22,862 nt of DNA from DATHGT01 sp035317605. GTDB taxonomy: Bacteria > Methylomirabilota > Methylomirabilia > Rokubacteriales > CSP1-6. Positions 22,359 to 22,862 of this stretch are shown here, in pieces (the stretch's first letter is position 1; every line of letters begins with the position of its first letter). The notes beneath the pieces are model-generated. The model was not told the DNA's origin, made no database searches, and saw only the letters and a program-made list of their open reading frames with translations. A program made the position numbers and the translations under genes. The stretch lies in contig DATHGT010000323.1 of NCBI GenBank assembly GCA_035317605.1, forward strand, positions 1 through 22,862, given 5' to 3'.

Positions 22359-22862
22359 TCAGAGCAAGCTGGAGCGCACGCCCGGGAACCAGCGCAGCAG
22401 CGGGGAATCGTCGCAGACGATGGTCTCGTCGCGGACGGCGCCCGTCGAGATCAAGCAAAGCGGCACGCCGATCAGCTCCTCCAGGCGATCGATGTAGACG
22501 CGCGCCTTGGCCGGGAGATCGCCCTCGTGCTTGGCGTGACTGGTCGGGGACATCCAGCCCGACAGCTCCTCGTAGACGGGCTCGGCGTCCTTGAGCGCGG
22601 TCTCGTCCTCGGGGAACTCGGTGAGCACGTCGCCGCGATAGCGATAGCCGGTGCAGATCTTCACGGTCTCGCACTGGTCGAGCACGTCGAGCTTGGTCAG
22701 GGCCACGGTGTCGAGGCCGTTGATGCGCGCGGCGTAGCGGAGCACCATCGCGTCGGCCCAGCCGCAGCGGCGCGGGCGGCCCGTGGTCGCGCCGTACTCG
22801 TCGCCATGCTCGCGGATTTGCTTGTTGATCTTCTCCGTTATTTCGGTGGGGAACGGTCCCTC
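22359..22862 (-). CDS. purA: Adenylosuccinate synthetase (C-terminal part)
   Basis: The frame is open to the right edge, leaving 167 C-terminal residues of a family usually about 430 long. GPFPTE near the start, then GATTGRPRRCGW, followed by ALTKLDVLD and a C-terminal PLCLISTGAVRDETI segment, are diagnostic. The enzyme joins IMP and aspartate using GTP to form adenylosuccinate, the first committed step to AMP. Its TGA abuts the TGA of the convergent permease gene: both stops lie within the palindrome TGATCA (22356-22361), leaving no bases between the coding regions. Confidence 0.97.
   Translation of the reverse strand, partial: EGPFPTEITEKINKQIREHGDEYGATTGRPRRCGWADAMVLRYAARINGLDTVALTKLDVLDQCETVKICTGYRYRGDVLTEFPEDETALKDAEPVYEELSGWMSPTSHAKHEGDLPAKARVYIDRLEELIGVPLCLISTGAVRDETIVCDDSPLLRWFPGVRSSLL

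Overview
The window is GC-rich, densely coded bacterial DNA; apart from one gene, every gene reads on the minus strand, so the biological order runs from high to low coordinates. Gene content (HPII-type catalase, two luciferase-like flavin oxidoreductases, a Rieske fusion protein, a TauE-type permease, and a contractile injection system with Ser/Thr kinase signalling) suggests an uncultivated environmental lineage such as Methylomirabilota/Rokubacteria, Acidobacteria or a deltaproteobacterial group. That placement is inference; nothing here fixes the taxon.

Housekeeping and stress block (about 15044-22862). It starts with a purA fragment cut by the right edge. A plus-strand TauE/SafE-like permease converges on purA, with abutting stop codons. 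Then come tRNA-Lys(UUU), a Rieske-domain protein that appears frameshifted near its C-terminus, a small single-pass membrane protein, a large HPII-type catalase and two LLM-class flavin oxidoreductases.

Injection-system block (1-14909). Reading leftwards, a possible promoter near 14986-15014 precedes two coiled-coil lipoproteins (one with a glycine zipper) and a membrane-anchored S41 peptidase. These are followed by a transmembrane Ser/Thr kinase, a zinc-knuckle FHA protein, a membrane-anchored FHA protein and a membrane-anchored PP2C phosphatase. Next are structural and assembly genes typical of extracellular contractile injection systems (eCIS): a two-module AAA+ ATPase, a small Cys-containing protein, a DUF4157 (eCIS core domain) protein, a YkgJ-like cysteine-cluster protein, a DUF4255/Pvc16-like protein, a carboxypeptidase-regulatory-like beta-sandwich protein and two tail sheath paralogues. 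The second sheath runs off the left edge, so tube, baseplate, spike and most effectors must lie outside the window.

The most interesting feature is that a complete kinase / phosphatase / two-FHA set plus envelope proteins is co-oriented with eCIS genes. It resembles the threonine-phosphorylation pathway that controls some type VI secretion systems. I infer a phospho-controlled, envelope-linked injection system. Secondary points are a coiled-coil insertion in the sheath, a permuted DUF4157 protein, the Rieske frameshift, and several inverted repeats at operon starts.
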